From: Streptomyces sp. WM6386
Lineage (GTDB): Bacteria > Actinomycetota > Actinomycetes > Streptomycetales > Streptomycetaceae
DNA length: 24,680 nucleotides
Reading direction: 5' to 3'
Assembly (NCBI RefSeq): GCF_000972385.1
Contig: NZ_JXTE01000092.1
Span: forward strand, 1 to 24,680
The position numbers and the translations under genes were made by a program. The notes beneath the pieces were generated by a model. The model was not told where the DNA came from, ran no database searches, and was given only the letters and a program-made list of their open reading frames with translations. Shown here piece after piece: positions 14,660-22,919 of the stretch; the first letter of the stretch is position 1; each line of letters opens with the position of its first letter.

Positions 14660-15550
14660 TCAGCCGACCAGCCTCAGCCGCTGCGCGTACACACCCACGC
14701 GGACGCTCTGGCCCCAGGTCAGCTCCAGGGCGTCCGACTCCATCCCGTCCCCGAACGCGATCAGCCGTTCGGACTCGACGGTGAGGTGCAGGGAGGCCGA
14801 CGCCGGCAGTTCGCCGGCCACCAGTGAGGTACCGGTGGCCGGCGAGGGCCAGGCCTCGCGGACGAACCACAGCAGGCGGTTCTCGGTGGGGCGGGGCAGG
14901 GGCAGATCACTGCCCCGCTCCTGCCACGCCGACCGCACCCACCCCGTCGCGCCCGTCCCCGTGCCCACCAGCACTCCGGAGGAGGCCTGGGCCTCGGCGG
15001 CACCCCCGTGGCCGTCGAGGCCCAGGCGGTAGCGGGCGGTCTGGTGGCCCGGGGCGCCCAGGTAGATCTCGTTGAGGGCGACCAGGCGCTGGCTGTCGTC
15101 GGCGATCGCTTCGACCATGGTGAGTTCGTCGACCGGAGGGGTGCCGGCCGTCAGGAGTTTCGCGGCGTCCTGGGGGCGGTGGCGTACCAGCACACCCGGG
15201 TTGCGGCCGGGGTCGGTGTCGATGCCCAACACCGGTTGTCCGGAGAGGTACTTGGCCGCGTTCGCCACCAGTCCGTCCTGGCCGACCACGACCACCACGT
15301 CCTCGGGTGCGAACAGGAAGCGGTCCAAGTCGCCGCGTTCGACCCGTGACTGACGCCAGGTCAGAGGAATCGCCGCCGTCACCTCCGCGAGCGCGCGTCG
15401 CGTACGGCGGTGGCGCTCGGCCACCTCCTCGATGTCCCGGCCGCGGGAGGAGAGGAAGAAGGCGGCCTGGCCGTGGGTGCCGTGGTGGGCCACCAACTCC
15501 TCGTACTCCGTGGTGCGGTGGACGAGGACGACCCGAGGGGCGAGGCTCAT
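14660..15550 (-). CDS. Divergent NAD kinase-like protein
   Basis: This 296-residue protein has the layout of the NAD/diacylglycerol kinase fold. The glycine motif GGDG of true NAD kinases reads GQDG (VVVVVGQDGLVANAAKYL), followed by VLGIDTDPGRNPGVL. The NE motif is kept in NEIYLGAPGH, and the second glycine motif appears as SSGVLVGTGTGATGW in place of the usual TPTGSTAY. The loss of the second glycine and the short N-terminus suggest altered substrate or regulation, although the aspartate is kept. The start ATG at 15550 overlaps the stop of the SPFH gene (ATGA), so both are made together. A Streptomyces main NAD kinase is normally in another locus (near recN), so this is probably a paralogue. 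Activity is inferred. Confidence 0.75.
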   Translation of the reverse strand: MSLAPRVVLVHRTTEYEELVAHHGTHGQAAFFLSSRGRDIEEVAERHRRTRRALAEVTAAIPLTWRQSRVERGDLDRFLFAPEDVVVVVGQDGLVANAAKYLSGQPVLGIDTDPGRNPGVLVRHRPQDAAKLLTAGTPPVDELTMVEAIADDSQRLVALNEIYLGAPGHQTARYRLGLDGHGGAAEAQASSGVLVGTGTGATGWVRSAWQERGSDLPLPRPTENRLLWFVREAWPSPATGTSLVAGELPASASLHLTVESERLIAFGDGMESDALELTWGQSVRVGVYAQRLRLVG

Positions 15551-16551
15551 GTGCGGTCCTGCGTGCCCAGCTTGGCCAGCAGTCCGGTCAGGACGTCCGG
15601 CGACACCGTGACGCTGTCGATGCGGGGGAGGTTCTCCGCCAGCCGGCTCGCGGTGAGCGCGTGCAGGACGCTCACGTCCACATCCGTGTGCACCTGGAGC
15701 CATGCCGCCTGCGCCTGAGCCCGTGCCGCGCCCACCGCCTGTGCGCTCTCGGCCTCGGCGCGGGCCAGCCTGACCGATCGTGCCGCCTCCGCCCCGGCCC
15801 GTACCGCGTCCGCCGCCGCGTGCTCCTCCGCCTCCCGCCGGGCGTTCGTACCGCGCTGTTCCACCAACTGCTCCTCGCGCCGGGCGAGTTCGATCTGGCT
15901 GGCCAGTTCGTTCTCGGCGATCGTCCGCTCCCGCTCGACCGCCACCGCCCGGCGCTCGTACGTCGCCCGGTCCGCCTCCTGCTGGATCTGCTCGCGGGCC
16001 GGGGTGCGCAGCGCCCGTTCCACCTCCGGCTCCGGTCGCAGCGCGACCACGCGGACGGCCACCACCTCGATCCCGGTGGCCGGCAGCCGCGGTTCCGTCG
16101 CCAGCCCCGCCGTCACCCGCTCCCGTACCGCCGCCACACCGTCCACCAGCGCCGCCGACAACGACGTGCGGGCCAGCACATCCAGCGCGTGCTGCTGTGC
16201 CGTCTCCGTGAGCAGCGTGCCCAGCTGCTCCAGCGGTGTGCCGCGCCACGCGCCCGTGTCCGGGTCGATCGAGAAGTCCAGTCGGGCCGCTGCGAGCGCC
16301 GGGTCGCTGATCCGGTAGGTCACGGTCGCCTGCACCGCCACGTCCTGGAAGTCGGAGGTGCGGGCATGGAAGGTCATCGCCAACTCCCGGTCGTCGACCG
16401 GTACTTCGGAGAGCGCCGCGGTCAGGGCGCGGAACCAGAAGCTCAGGCCCGGCCCGTCGTGCAGGAGCTGTCCGCCGCGGTGGTGCCGCACGTGCGCGGT
16501 CGGTGCGCCACGCAGATGGCGCCAGCCCAGGCGCCGGGTGATGTCTGCCAC
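15547..16551 (-). CDS. SPFH/band-7 domain protein
   Basis: This 334-residue protein of the stomatin/prohibitin/flotillin (SPFH) group forms oligomers, often at membranes. The SPFH domain covers about 25-190 (ELAMTFHARTSDFQDVAVQATVTYRISDP, then ALDVLARTSLSAALVDG and GIEVVAVRVVALRPEPEVERAL). A long Ala/Glu/Arg-rich coiled coil follows (about 190-295), then a short C-terminal helix. I see no clear transmembrane segment; only a weak hydrophobic stretch, LSFWFRALTAALSEV, is near the N-terminus, so any membrane contact may be peripheral. The GTG at 16551 has GAGGG five bases upstream; a longer reading to 16629 would cross the promoter repeat. First gene of an operon with the NAD kinase-like gene. 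Confidence 0.85.
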   Translation of the reverse strand: MADITRRLGWRHLRGAPTAHVRHHRGGQLLHDGPGLSFWFRALTAALSEVPVDDRELAMTFHARTSDFQDVAVQATVTYRISDPALAAARLDFSIDPDTGAWRGTPLEQLGTLLTETAQQHALDVLARTSLSAALVDGVAAVRERVTAGLATEPRLPATGIEVVAVRVVALRPEPEVERALRTPAREQIQQEADRATYERRAVAVERERTIAENELASQIELARREEQLVEQRGTNARREAEEHAAADAVRAGAEAARSVRLARAEAESAQAVGAARAQAQAAWLQVHTDVDVSVLHALTASRLAENLPRIDSVTVSPDVLTGLLAKLGTQDRT

Positions 16552-16573
16552 GAGACCCTCTTTTCGTCTGGAC

Positions 16574-16602
16574 GACGATAACCGGGCGAACTGATTATCG
16601 TC
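16574..16602. promoter_or_regulatory. Inverted repeat operator in the SPFH/arcA intergenic region
   Basis: GACGATAA at 16574-16581 is the exact reverse complement of TTATCGTC at 16595-16602, with 13 bases between. The centre lies 37 bases upstream of the SPFH start. The arms overlap the predicted -35 and -10 of the SPFH promoter, the arrangement expected of a repressor. I do not recognise the regulator. Confidence 0.6.
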
Positions 16603-16604
16603 AA
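16575..16604 (-). promoter_or_regulatory. Predicted promoter of the SPFH/NAD kinase-like operon
   Basis: On the minus strand TTGACG (16599-16604) and TATCGT (16575-16580) are separated by 18 bases, a good match to a vegetative promoter, ending 23 bases before the start codon. Confidence 0.5.
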
Positions 16605-16669
16605 AGGGACGAGAAAGGGAAGTGGCCAAGCGGGGGGTGAAGACGGTCGCCGGTGGTCAGGATGGACCC

Positions 16670-17893
16670 ATGGGATTCCATGTCGACTCCGAGGCCGGGC
16701 GGCTGCGCCGCGTCATCCTGCACCGGCCGGATCTCGAGCTCAAGAGGCTCACCCCCAGCAACAAGGACGCCCTCCTCTTCGACGACGTGCTGTGGGTGCG
16801 CCGGGCGCGCGCCGAGCACGACGGGTTCGCGGACGTGCTGCGCGACCGCGGGGTCACCGTCCATCTCTTCGGCGACCTGCTCACCGAGGCCCTGGCGATC
16901 CCGGCGGCCCGCACCCTCGTCCTGGACCGGGTCTTCGACGAGAAGGAGTACGGCGTCCTGGCCACCGACCACCTCCGTGCCGCCTTCGAGTCGCTGCCCG
17001 CGGCCGAGCTGGCCGAGGCGCTCGTCGGCGGCATGACCAAGAGGGAGTTCCTGGACGCGCACGAGGAGCCGGTCTCCGTCCGCTTCCATGTGATGGACCT
17101 CGACGACTTCCTCCTCGCCCCCCTGCCCAATCACCTCTTCACCCGCGACACCTCCGCCTGGATCTACGACGGTGTCTCCGTCAACGCCATGCGCTGGCCG
17201 GCCCGGCAGCGCGAGACCGTCCACTTCGAGGCGATCTACCGGCACCACCCCCTCTTCCGAGACGAAGCGTTCCGTGTGTGGAGCGAGGGCCAGGCCGACT
17301 ACCCGTCCACCATCGAGGGCGGGGACGTCCTCGTCATCGGCAACGGCGCCGTCCTCATCGGCATGAGCGAGCGGACCACTCCCCAGGCCGTGGAGATGCT
17401 CGCGCACAAGCTGTTCGCCGCCGGGTCCGCGCAGACGATCGTGGCGCTCGACATGCCCAAGCGGCGGGCCTTCATGCACCTCGACACCGTGATGACGATG
17501 GTCGACGGCGACACCTTCACCCAGTACGCCGGGCTCGGCATGCTCCGCTCGTACACCATCGAACCGGGCGTCGGCGACAAGGAGCTCAAGGTCACCGACC
17601 ATCCGCCGGAGCACATGCACCGCGCGATCGCGGCGGCCCTCGGGCTCAGCGAGATCCGCGTGCTGACCGCGACCCAGGACGTGCATGCCGCCGCGCGCGA
17701 GCAGTGGGACGACGGCTGCAACGTCCTCGCCGTCGAACCGGGCGTCGTCGTCGCCTACGAGCGCAACGCCACCACCAACACCCATCTGCGCAAGCAGGGC
17801 ATCGAGGTCATCGAGATCCCGGGCAGCGAGCTCGGGCGGGGGAGGGGCGGACCCCGCTGTATGAGCTGTCCGGTCGAACGCGCGGCCGTATAG
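16670..17893 (+). CDS. arcA: Arginine deiminase
   Basis: This enzyme hydrolyses L-arginine to citrulline and ammonia, the first step of the arginine deiminase pathway, in the cytoplasm. It has 407 residues, the usual family length. Visible marks are the N-terminal [30 protein letters not shown] with the substrate-binding aspartate, [33 protein letters not shown] with the catalytic histidine, and the C-terminal CMSCPVER in which C397 is the nucleophile by comparison with the Pseudomonas enzyme. The ATG at 16670 starts the conserved [14 protein letters not shown] at 16622 would add 16 residues and has a badly spaced ribosome site. The carbamoyltransferase gene follows after 82 bases; no carbamate kinase or arginine/ornithine antiporter is in view. 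Confidence 0.95.
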   Translation: MGFHVDSEAGRLRRVILHRPDLELKRLTPSNKDALLFDDVLWVRRARAEHDGFADVLRDRGVTVHLFGDLLTEALAIPAARTLVLDRVFDEKEYGVLATDHLRAAFESLPAAELAEALVGGMTKREFLDAHEEPVSVRFHVMDLDDFLLAPLPNHLFTRDTSAWIYDGVSVNAMRWPARQRETVHFEAIYRHHPLFRDEAFRVWSEGQADYPSTIEGGDVLVIGNGAVLIGMSERTTPQAVEMLAHKLFAAGSAQTIVALDMPKRRAFMHLDTVMTMVDGDTFTQYAGLGMLRSYTIEPGVGDKELKVTDHPPEHMHRAIAAALGLSEIRVLTATQDVHAAAREQWDDGCNVLAVEPGVVVAYERNATTNTHLRKQGIEVIEIPGSELGRGRGGPRCMSCPVERAAV

Positions 17894-17933
17894 GCGTACG
17901 GGTGATCGCATAGAAATGTTGGACGTCGTATAG
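17888..17933 (+). repeat. Three RTATAG-like repeats phased at 20 bases
   Basis: GTATAG at 17888-17893 (containing the arcA stop), GCATAG at 17908-17913 and GTATAG at 17928-17933 recur at exactly 20-base intervals in the gap before the carbamoyltransferase gene. The last could also serve as a -10 (TATAGA). Phased AT-rich boxes of about 20 bases recall ARG boxes, but the sequence does not match a consensus I know. Confidence 0.35.
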
Positions 17934-17975
17934 ACTTCCAAAGGTCCGTGTCACTCGTATCCCTGGAGCGCCCCC

Positions 17976-18983
<1,008 letters not shown>

Positions 18984-18989
18984 GCAGGG

Positions 18990-19442
18990 TCACGCGGGTC
19001 GCCACTGCGACGGCACCGCCGGCAGCCTGAACCACACCGCCTTGCCGGACTCGGTGGGGCGGTGCCCGCAGGACGAGCTCAGGGCGCGGATCAGCAGCAG
19101 GCCGCGCCCGTGCTCCTGCCAGGGGTCCGGCTCGGTGTCCACGGGGCGGGTGAGGTTGCCGGGCGGCGCCGGGTCCGGGTCGTGCACCTCGACCTGGCAG
19201 CCGCTGGGCAGCAGCTCCACGACGAGCTCTATCGGGGCGTCCCCGGCGGTGTGCTCCACGGCGTTCGCGACCAGTTCGGCCGTCAGCAGCTCAGCGGTGT
19301 CGCTGTCGGCCCCGTGCTCCAGCTCGGCCAGCGCCGTGCGCACCAGCGCACGGGCGACGGGCACGGCCGCTGCGGAGTGCGGCAGCGCGATGCGCCAGGA
19401 GGCGGAGGCTGAGGGGCGATCTTGCAAGGCGGTTCCGTTCAT
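18990..19442 (-). CDS. RsbW-like ATP-binding (HATPase) regulatory protein
   Basis: A stand-alone GHKL ATPase domain of 150 residues, of the RsbW/SpoIIAB-like type that is very numerous in Streptomyces. Some members are anti-sigma-factor kinases, but most have no assigned partner. The N box is LTAELVANAVEHT, where the Asn binds magnesium; the G1 region is VEVHDPDPAPP and the G2-like glycines are HGRGLLLIRALSSSCG. The final beta strand, GKAVWFRLPA, is typical. The ATG at 19442 has AGGA ten bases upstream. The stop is six bases after the end of the carbamoyltransferase gene, on the opposite strand. No sigma factor or anti-anti-sigma gene lies next to it. Confidence 0.85.
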   Translation of the reverse strand: MNGTALQDRPSASASWRIALPHSAAAVPVARALVRTALAELEHGADSDTAELLTAELVANAVEHTAGDAPIELVVELLPSGCQVEVHDPDPAPPGNLTRPVDTEPDPWQEHGRGLLLIRALSSSCGHRPTESGKAVWFRLPAVPSQWRPA

Positions 19443-19589
19443 GAGCAGGCTGTCCTGCTTTCAACCTTATGAATGGTACGGCGCCGCCCGGCAGAGGCAT
19501 CCGACGGGCACCGTACGGGACCTTCGGCCCCGTTACCGGGCGGCTTACCCCTCACAACGCCCTCCCTCGCACGGCTGCTCCCGCCGTAG

Positions 19590-19608
19590 CGGCTCTGTCG
19601 ACGAGCCG
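19590..19608. repeat. Short inverted repeat upstream of the aromatic-CoA operon
   Basis: CGGCTC at 19590-19595 and GAGCCG at 19603-19608 flank seven bases. It lies just before the two longer palindromes and may be part of the same control region or a weak terminator-like stem. Confidence 0.3.
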
Positions 19609-19613
19609 TGACA

Positions 19614-19637
19614 GATGTGACCGGTCCAGGTCACATC
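19614..19637. promoter_or_regulatory. Perfect nine-base inverted repeat, probable operator
   Basis: GATGTGACC at 19614-19622 and GGTCACATC at 19629-19637 are exact reverse complements around six bases. This is a strong dimer-type site about 93 bases before the start of the crotonase gene. The TGTGA...TCACA core recalls CRP-like sites, but the ten-base gap between those pentamers differs from the six bases of the classical site; FadR-like GntR or TetR proteins are other candidates. Confidence 0.6.
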
Positions 19638-19654
19638 CGTACGGTGTTATCGCG

Positions 19655-19682
19655 CACTCATGACGACAGTCAAAGATGAGTG
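19655..19682. promoter_or_regulatory. Second inverted repeat before the aromatic-CoA operon
   Basis: CACTCAT at 19655-19661 and ATGAGTG at 19676-19682 flank 14 bases, ending 47 bases before the ATG of the crotonase gene, where the promoter should be. It is separate in sequence from the repeat at 19614-19637. Confidence 0.5.
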
Positions 19683-19729
19683 ATAGCTTCGAAGGGTAGA
19701 GCGCACCTCATCTGGGGAGGCCGCACCGC

Positions 19730-20557
19730 ATGAGTCCCTTCACCGGCTCCGCCGCCCGCACCACCCGCTGGGAACATCTGCGCGTGGAGGTCGCGTCCGG
19801 CGTCGCCACCGTGACCCTCGCCCGCCCCGACAAACTCAACGCGCTCACTTTCGGCGCCTACGCCGACCTGCGCGACCTGCTCGCCGAGCTCTCCCGGGAG
19901 CGGTCGGTACGCGCCCTGGTGCTGGCCGGCGAGGGCCGTGGCTTCTGCTCCGGCGGCGACGTGGACGAGATCATCGGCGCGACACTGTCCATGGACACGG
20001 CCCAGCTCCTCGACTTCAACCGGATGACCGGGCAGGTCGTGCGGGCCGTACGGGAGTGCCCGTTCCCGGTGATCGCGGCCGTGCACGGCGTGGCGGCGGG
20101 CGCGGGGGCGGTACTGGCCCTCGCGGCGGACTTCCGGGTGGCGGACCCCACGGCCCGGTTCGCCTTCCTCTTCACCCGGGTGGGTCTGTCGGGCGGCGAC
20201 ATGGGCGCCGCGTACCTGCTGCCCCGGGTGGTGGGCCTCGGCCACGCGACCCGCCTGCTGATGCTGGGCGAACCGGTCCGGGCACCCGAGGCCGAGCGCA
20301 TCGGCCTGATCAGCGAACTGACGGACGAGGGCGGCGTGGACGAGGCGGCCCAGACACTGGCCCGCCGCCTGGCCGACGGCCCGGCACTGGCGTACGCCCA
20401 GACGAAGGCACTGCTGACAGCGGAACTGGACATGCCGCTGGCGGCGGCGGTGGAGCTCGATGCGTCGACCCAGGCGTTGCTGATGAACGGCGAGGACTAC
20501 GCGGAGTTCCATGCGGCGTTCACGGAGAAGCGCCCTCCCAAATGGCAGGGACGGTAA
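19730..20557 (+). CDS. Crotonase-fold enoyl-CoA hydratase/isomerase family protein
   Basis: This 275-residue protein has the crotonase oxyanion-hole segments GRGFCSGGDVDEI (about 69-81) and HGVAAGAGAVLALAADFRVA (about 119-138). The two glutamates of true enoyl-CoA hydratases appear to be absent: the positions read Arg (R150 and R175 in my hand alignment). Asp157, in GLSGGDMGAAYLLPR, is placed like the catalytic aspartate of PaaG-type isomerases. An isomerase or ring-processing role on an aromatic acyl-CoA is therefore more likely than plain hydration. The ATG at 19730 has GGGGAGG nine bases upstream. It is followed on the same strand, after 65 bases, by the monooxygenase/OYE fusion, so one aromatic-CoA pathway is a fair inference. 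Confidence 0.85.
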   Translation: MSPFTGSAARTTRWEHLRVEVASGVATVTLARPDKLNALTFGAYADLRDLLAELSRERSVRALVLAGEGRGFCSGGDVDEIIGATLSMDTAQLLDFNRMTGQVVRAVRECPFPVIAAVHGVAAGAGAVLALAADFRVADPTARFAFLFTRVGLSGGDMGAAYLLPRVVGLGHATRLLMLGEPVRAPEAERIGLISELTDEGGVDEAAQTLARRLADGPALAYAQTKALLTAELDMPLAAAVELDASTQALLMNGEDYAEFHAAFTEKRPPKWQGR

Positions 20558-20564
20558 CCGTGGC

Positions 20565-20622
20565 ACCCCCAGGGGCGCGGGGAACTGCGCGACCAGCCAC
20601 CACGAGCCCGCAGTCGCCGACG
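20565..20622 (+). repeat. Streptomyces interspersed repeat in the operon spacer
   Basis: The spacer contains GGGGCGCGGGGAACTGCGCG followed by ACCAGCCACCACG, which I recognise from memory as a very common intergenic element of Streptomyces chromosomes. It fills nearly the whole gap between the crotonase and monooxygenase genes and occupies the place of the ribosome site of the second gene. Confidence 0.7.
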
Positions 20623-22899
20623 ATGACCAGCCTCTCCCTACGAGTAGCGATCATCGGCGGCGGCCCCGGCGGCCTGTACGCGGCAGCGTTGCTGAAGCGC
20701 CTCGACCCCGCCCGCGAAATCACCGTCTGGGAACGCAACGCCCCCGACGACACCTTCGGCTTCGGCGTGGTCCTCTCCGACGAAACCCTGGGCGGCATCG
20801 AACACGCCGACCCCGTGGTCTACGAGGCCCTGCAACAGGACTTCACCCGCTGGGACGACATCGACATCGTCCACCGAGGCACCCGCCACACCTCCGGAGG
20901 ACATGGCTTCGCCGCCCTCGGCAGGAAACGCCTCCTCGAAATCCTGCACACCCGCTGCCACGACCTCGGCGTCGACCTCCGCTTCCGCACCGAGGCCCCA
21001 CCCGACCTCGCGACCACCCACGACCTCGTCATCGCCGCCGACGGAGTCAACAGCACCACCCGCGAAACCCACGCCCAAGCGTTCCGCCCCCAGGTGACCA
21101 CCCACCACTGCCGCTACATCTGGCTCGCCGCCGACTTCGCCTTCGACGCCTTCCGCTTCGAGATCGCCGAGACGGAACACGGCGTGATGCAGCTGCACGG
21201 CTACCCGTACGCGGCAGACGCCTCGACGGTGATCGTCGAGATGCGTGAGGAGGTCTGGCAGGCGGCCGGTTTCGCGGACCTGGGCGAACAGGAGTCGGTC
21301 GAACGCTGCGCCAAGATCTTCGCGGACGCGCTCGGCGGCAGGGCGCTGCGCTCCAACAAGTCCGCATGGACCTCCTTCCGTACAGTCGTCAACGAACACT
21401 GGTCCCACGGCAACACCGTCCTCCTCGGCGACGCCGCCCACACCGCGCACTTCTCGATCGGCTCGGGCACCAAGCTCGCGGTGGAGGACGCCCTCGCCCT
21501 GGCCGCCTGTCTGGAGGAACAGCCGTCACTGGAGCAGGCGTTGGCCGCCTACGAGACGGAACGCAAACCCGTCGTCGCCTCCACGCAGCGCGCCGCCCGC
21601 GCCAGCCTGGAGTGGTTCGAGAACCTCGGCCGCTATCTCGACCAGCCGCCCCGCCAGTTCGCCTTCAACCTGCTCACCCGTAGCCGCCGCGTCACCCACG
21701 ACAACCTGCGGCTGCGCGACGCCCGCTTCACCGGAGCCGTGGAGCGCGAGTTCGGCTGCCCACCCGGTACGCCCCCGATGTTCACCCCGTTCCGGCTGCG
21801 CGGCCTGACCCTGCGCAACCGGGTCGTGGTGTCCCCCATGGACATGTACTCGGCGACCGACGGCCTCCCCGGCGACTTCCACCTCGTCCACCTGGGGGCG
21901 AGGGCGCTCGGCGGCGCGGGTCTGGTGATGACCGAGATGGTGTGTGTCAGCGCGGAGGGCCGTATCACCCCCGGCTGCACCGGCCTCTACACCGGCAAGC
22001 AGGCCGAGGCCTGGAAACGGATCACCGACTTCGTGCACGCGCGGGCGCCCGGCACCGCGATCGGCGTCCAGCTCGGCCACAGCGGCCGCAAGGGCTCGAC
22101 CAAGCTGATGTGGGAGGGCATCGACGAGCCCTTGCCCGACGGCAACTGGCGCGTCGTGGCCGCGTCCCCGATCCCGTACGGGCCCGGCAACCAGACCCCT
22201 CACGAGCTCACCCGCGCCCAACTCACCGACCTGCGCGAACAGTTCACCGCCGCCGCCTGGCGAGCCTCCCGGGCCGGCTTCGACCTGCTCGAACTGCACT
22301 GCGCGCACGGCTACCTGCTGTCCGGATTCCTCTCCCCGCTCACCAACCGCCGCACGGACGCCTACGGCGGCACCCTCGCGAAGCGGCTCCGGTTCCCCCT
22401 CGAAGTCTTCGACGCCATACGGGGCGTGTGGCCGGAGGAGCGGCCCATGACGGTCCGGATCTCCGCCACCGACTGGGCACCGGGCGGCACGTCCGCCGAG
22501 GTCGCCGTCGAGATCGCCCGCGCCTTCGCCGCGCACGGCGTCGACGCCATCGACGTGTCGACCGGGCAGGTCGTCGCGGACGAACGGCCCGCGTACGGGC
22601 GGTCGTACCAGACGCCCTTCGCGGACCGCATCCGCCATGAGACCGGCGTCCCGGTGATCGCTGTCGGCGCGATCTCCTCCTGGGACGACGTCAACTCCCT
22701 GATCCTGGCTGGACGTACGGATCTGTGTGCCCTCGCCCGCCCGCACCTCTACGACCCGCACTGGACGCTGCACGCCGCCGCCGAGCAGGGGTACGAAGGG
22801 CCCGGCGTCGGCTGGCCGGACCCGTACCGGGCGGGCAGCCGCCGCCCGCAGACCGGACGCACGGACGCCCCCAAGCCCCGCCTGACGCTGGGCACTTGA
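20623..22899 (+). CDS. Fused aromatic-CoA monooxygenase / Old Yellow Enzyme oxidoreductase
   Basis: A 758-residue two-domain protein. The N-terminal flavin monooxygenase (about 1-385) has the dinucleotide motif GGGPGGLYAA, the DG motif AADGVNS and the GD motif LLGDAAHTAHFSIGSGTKLAVEDA. The C-terminal Old Yellow Enzyme barrel (about 386-735) has FTPFRLRGLTLRNRVVVSPM, QLGHSGRKGS and ELHCAHGYLLSGFLSPLTNRRTDAYGG. This fusion is shared by salicylyl-CoA 5-hydroxylases of Streptomyces (SdgC-like) and 2-aminobenzoyl-CoA monooxygenase/reductase, which hydroxylates and then reduces the ring. The crotonase gene next door fits the second slightly better. No CoA ligase or gentisate dioxygenase is in view. 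The ATG at 20623 starts the flavin domain but has no good ribosome site; a GTG at 20560 would translate the repeat and is less likely. Confidence 0.9.
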   Translation: MTSLSLRVAIIGGGPGGLYAAALLKRLDPAREITVWERNAPDDTFGFGVVLSDETLGGIEHADPVVYEALQQDFTRWDDIDIVHRGTRHTSGGHGFAALGRKRLLEILHTRCHDLGVDLRFRTEAPPDLATTHDLVIAADGVNSTTRETHAQAFRPQVTTHHCRYIWLAADFAFDAFRFEIAETEHGVMQLHGYPYAADASTVIVEMREEVWQAAGFADLGEQESVERCAKIFADALGGRALRSNKSAWTSFRTVVNEHWSHGNTVLLGDAAHTAHFSIGSGTKLAVEDALALAACLEEQPSLEQALAAYETERKPVVASTQRAARASLEWFENLGRYLDQPPRQFAFNLLTRSRRVTHDNLRLRDARFTGAVEREFGCPPGTPPMFTPFRLRGLTLRNRVVVSPMDMYSATDGLPGDFHLVHLGARALGGAGLVMTEMVCVSAEGRITPGCTGLYTGKQAEAWKRITDFVHARAPGTAIGVQLGHSGRKGSTKLMWEGIDEPLPDGNWRVVAASPIPYGPGNQTPHELTRAQLTDLREQFTAAAWRASRAGFDLLELHCAHGYLLSGFLSPLTNRRTDAYGGTLAKRLRFPLEVFDAIRGVWPEERPMTVRISATDWAPGGTSAEVAVEIARAFAAHGVDAIDVSTGQVVADERPAYGRSYQTPFADRIRHETGVPVIAVGAISSWDDVNSLILAGRTDLCALARPHLYDPHWTLHAAAEQGYEGPGVGWPDPYRAGSRRPQTGRTDAPKPRLTLGT

Positions 22900-22919
22900 G
22901 GGCGTGCGCGGCAAGGTGC

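Noticed and set aside
16601..17941. Open frame antisense to arginine deiminase
   Set aside because: Shadow frame; the plus-strand protein has all arginine deiminase motifs.
20056..20622. N-terminal extension of the monooxygenase fusion into the crotonase gene
   Set aside because: The added residues are a shadow of the crotonase gene and of the repeat; the flavin-binding fold begins right after the ATG at 20623.
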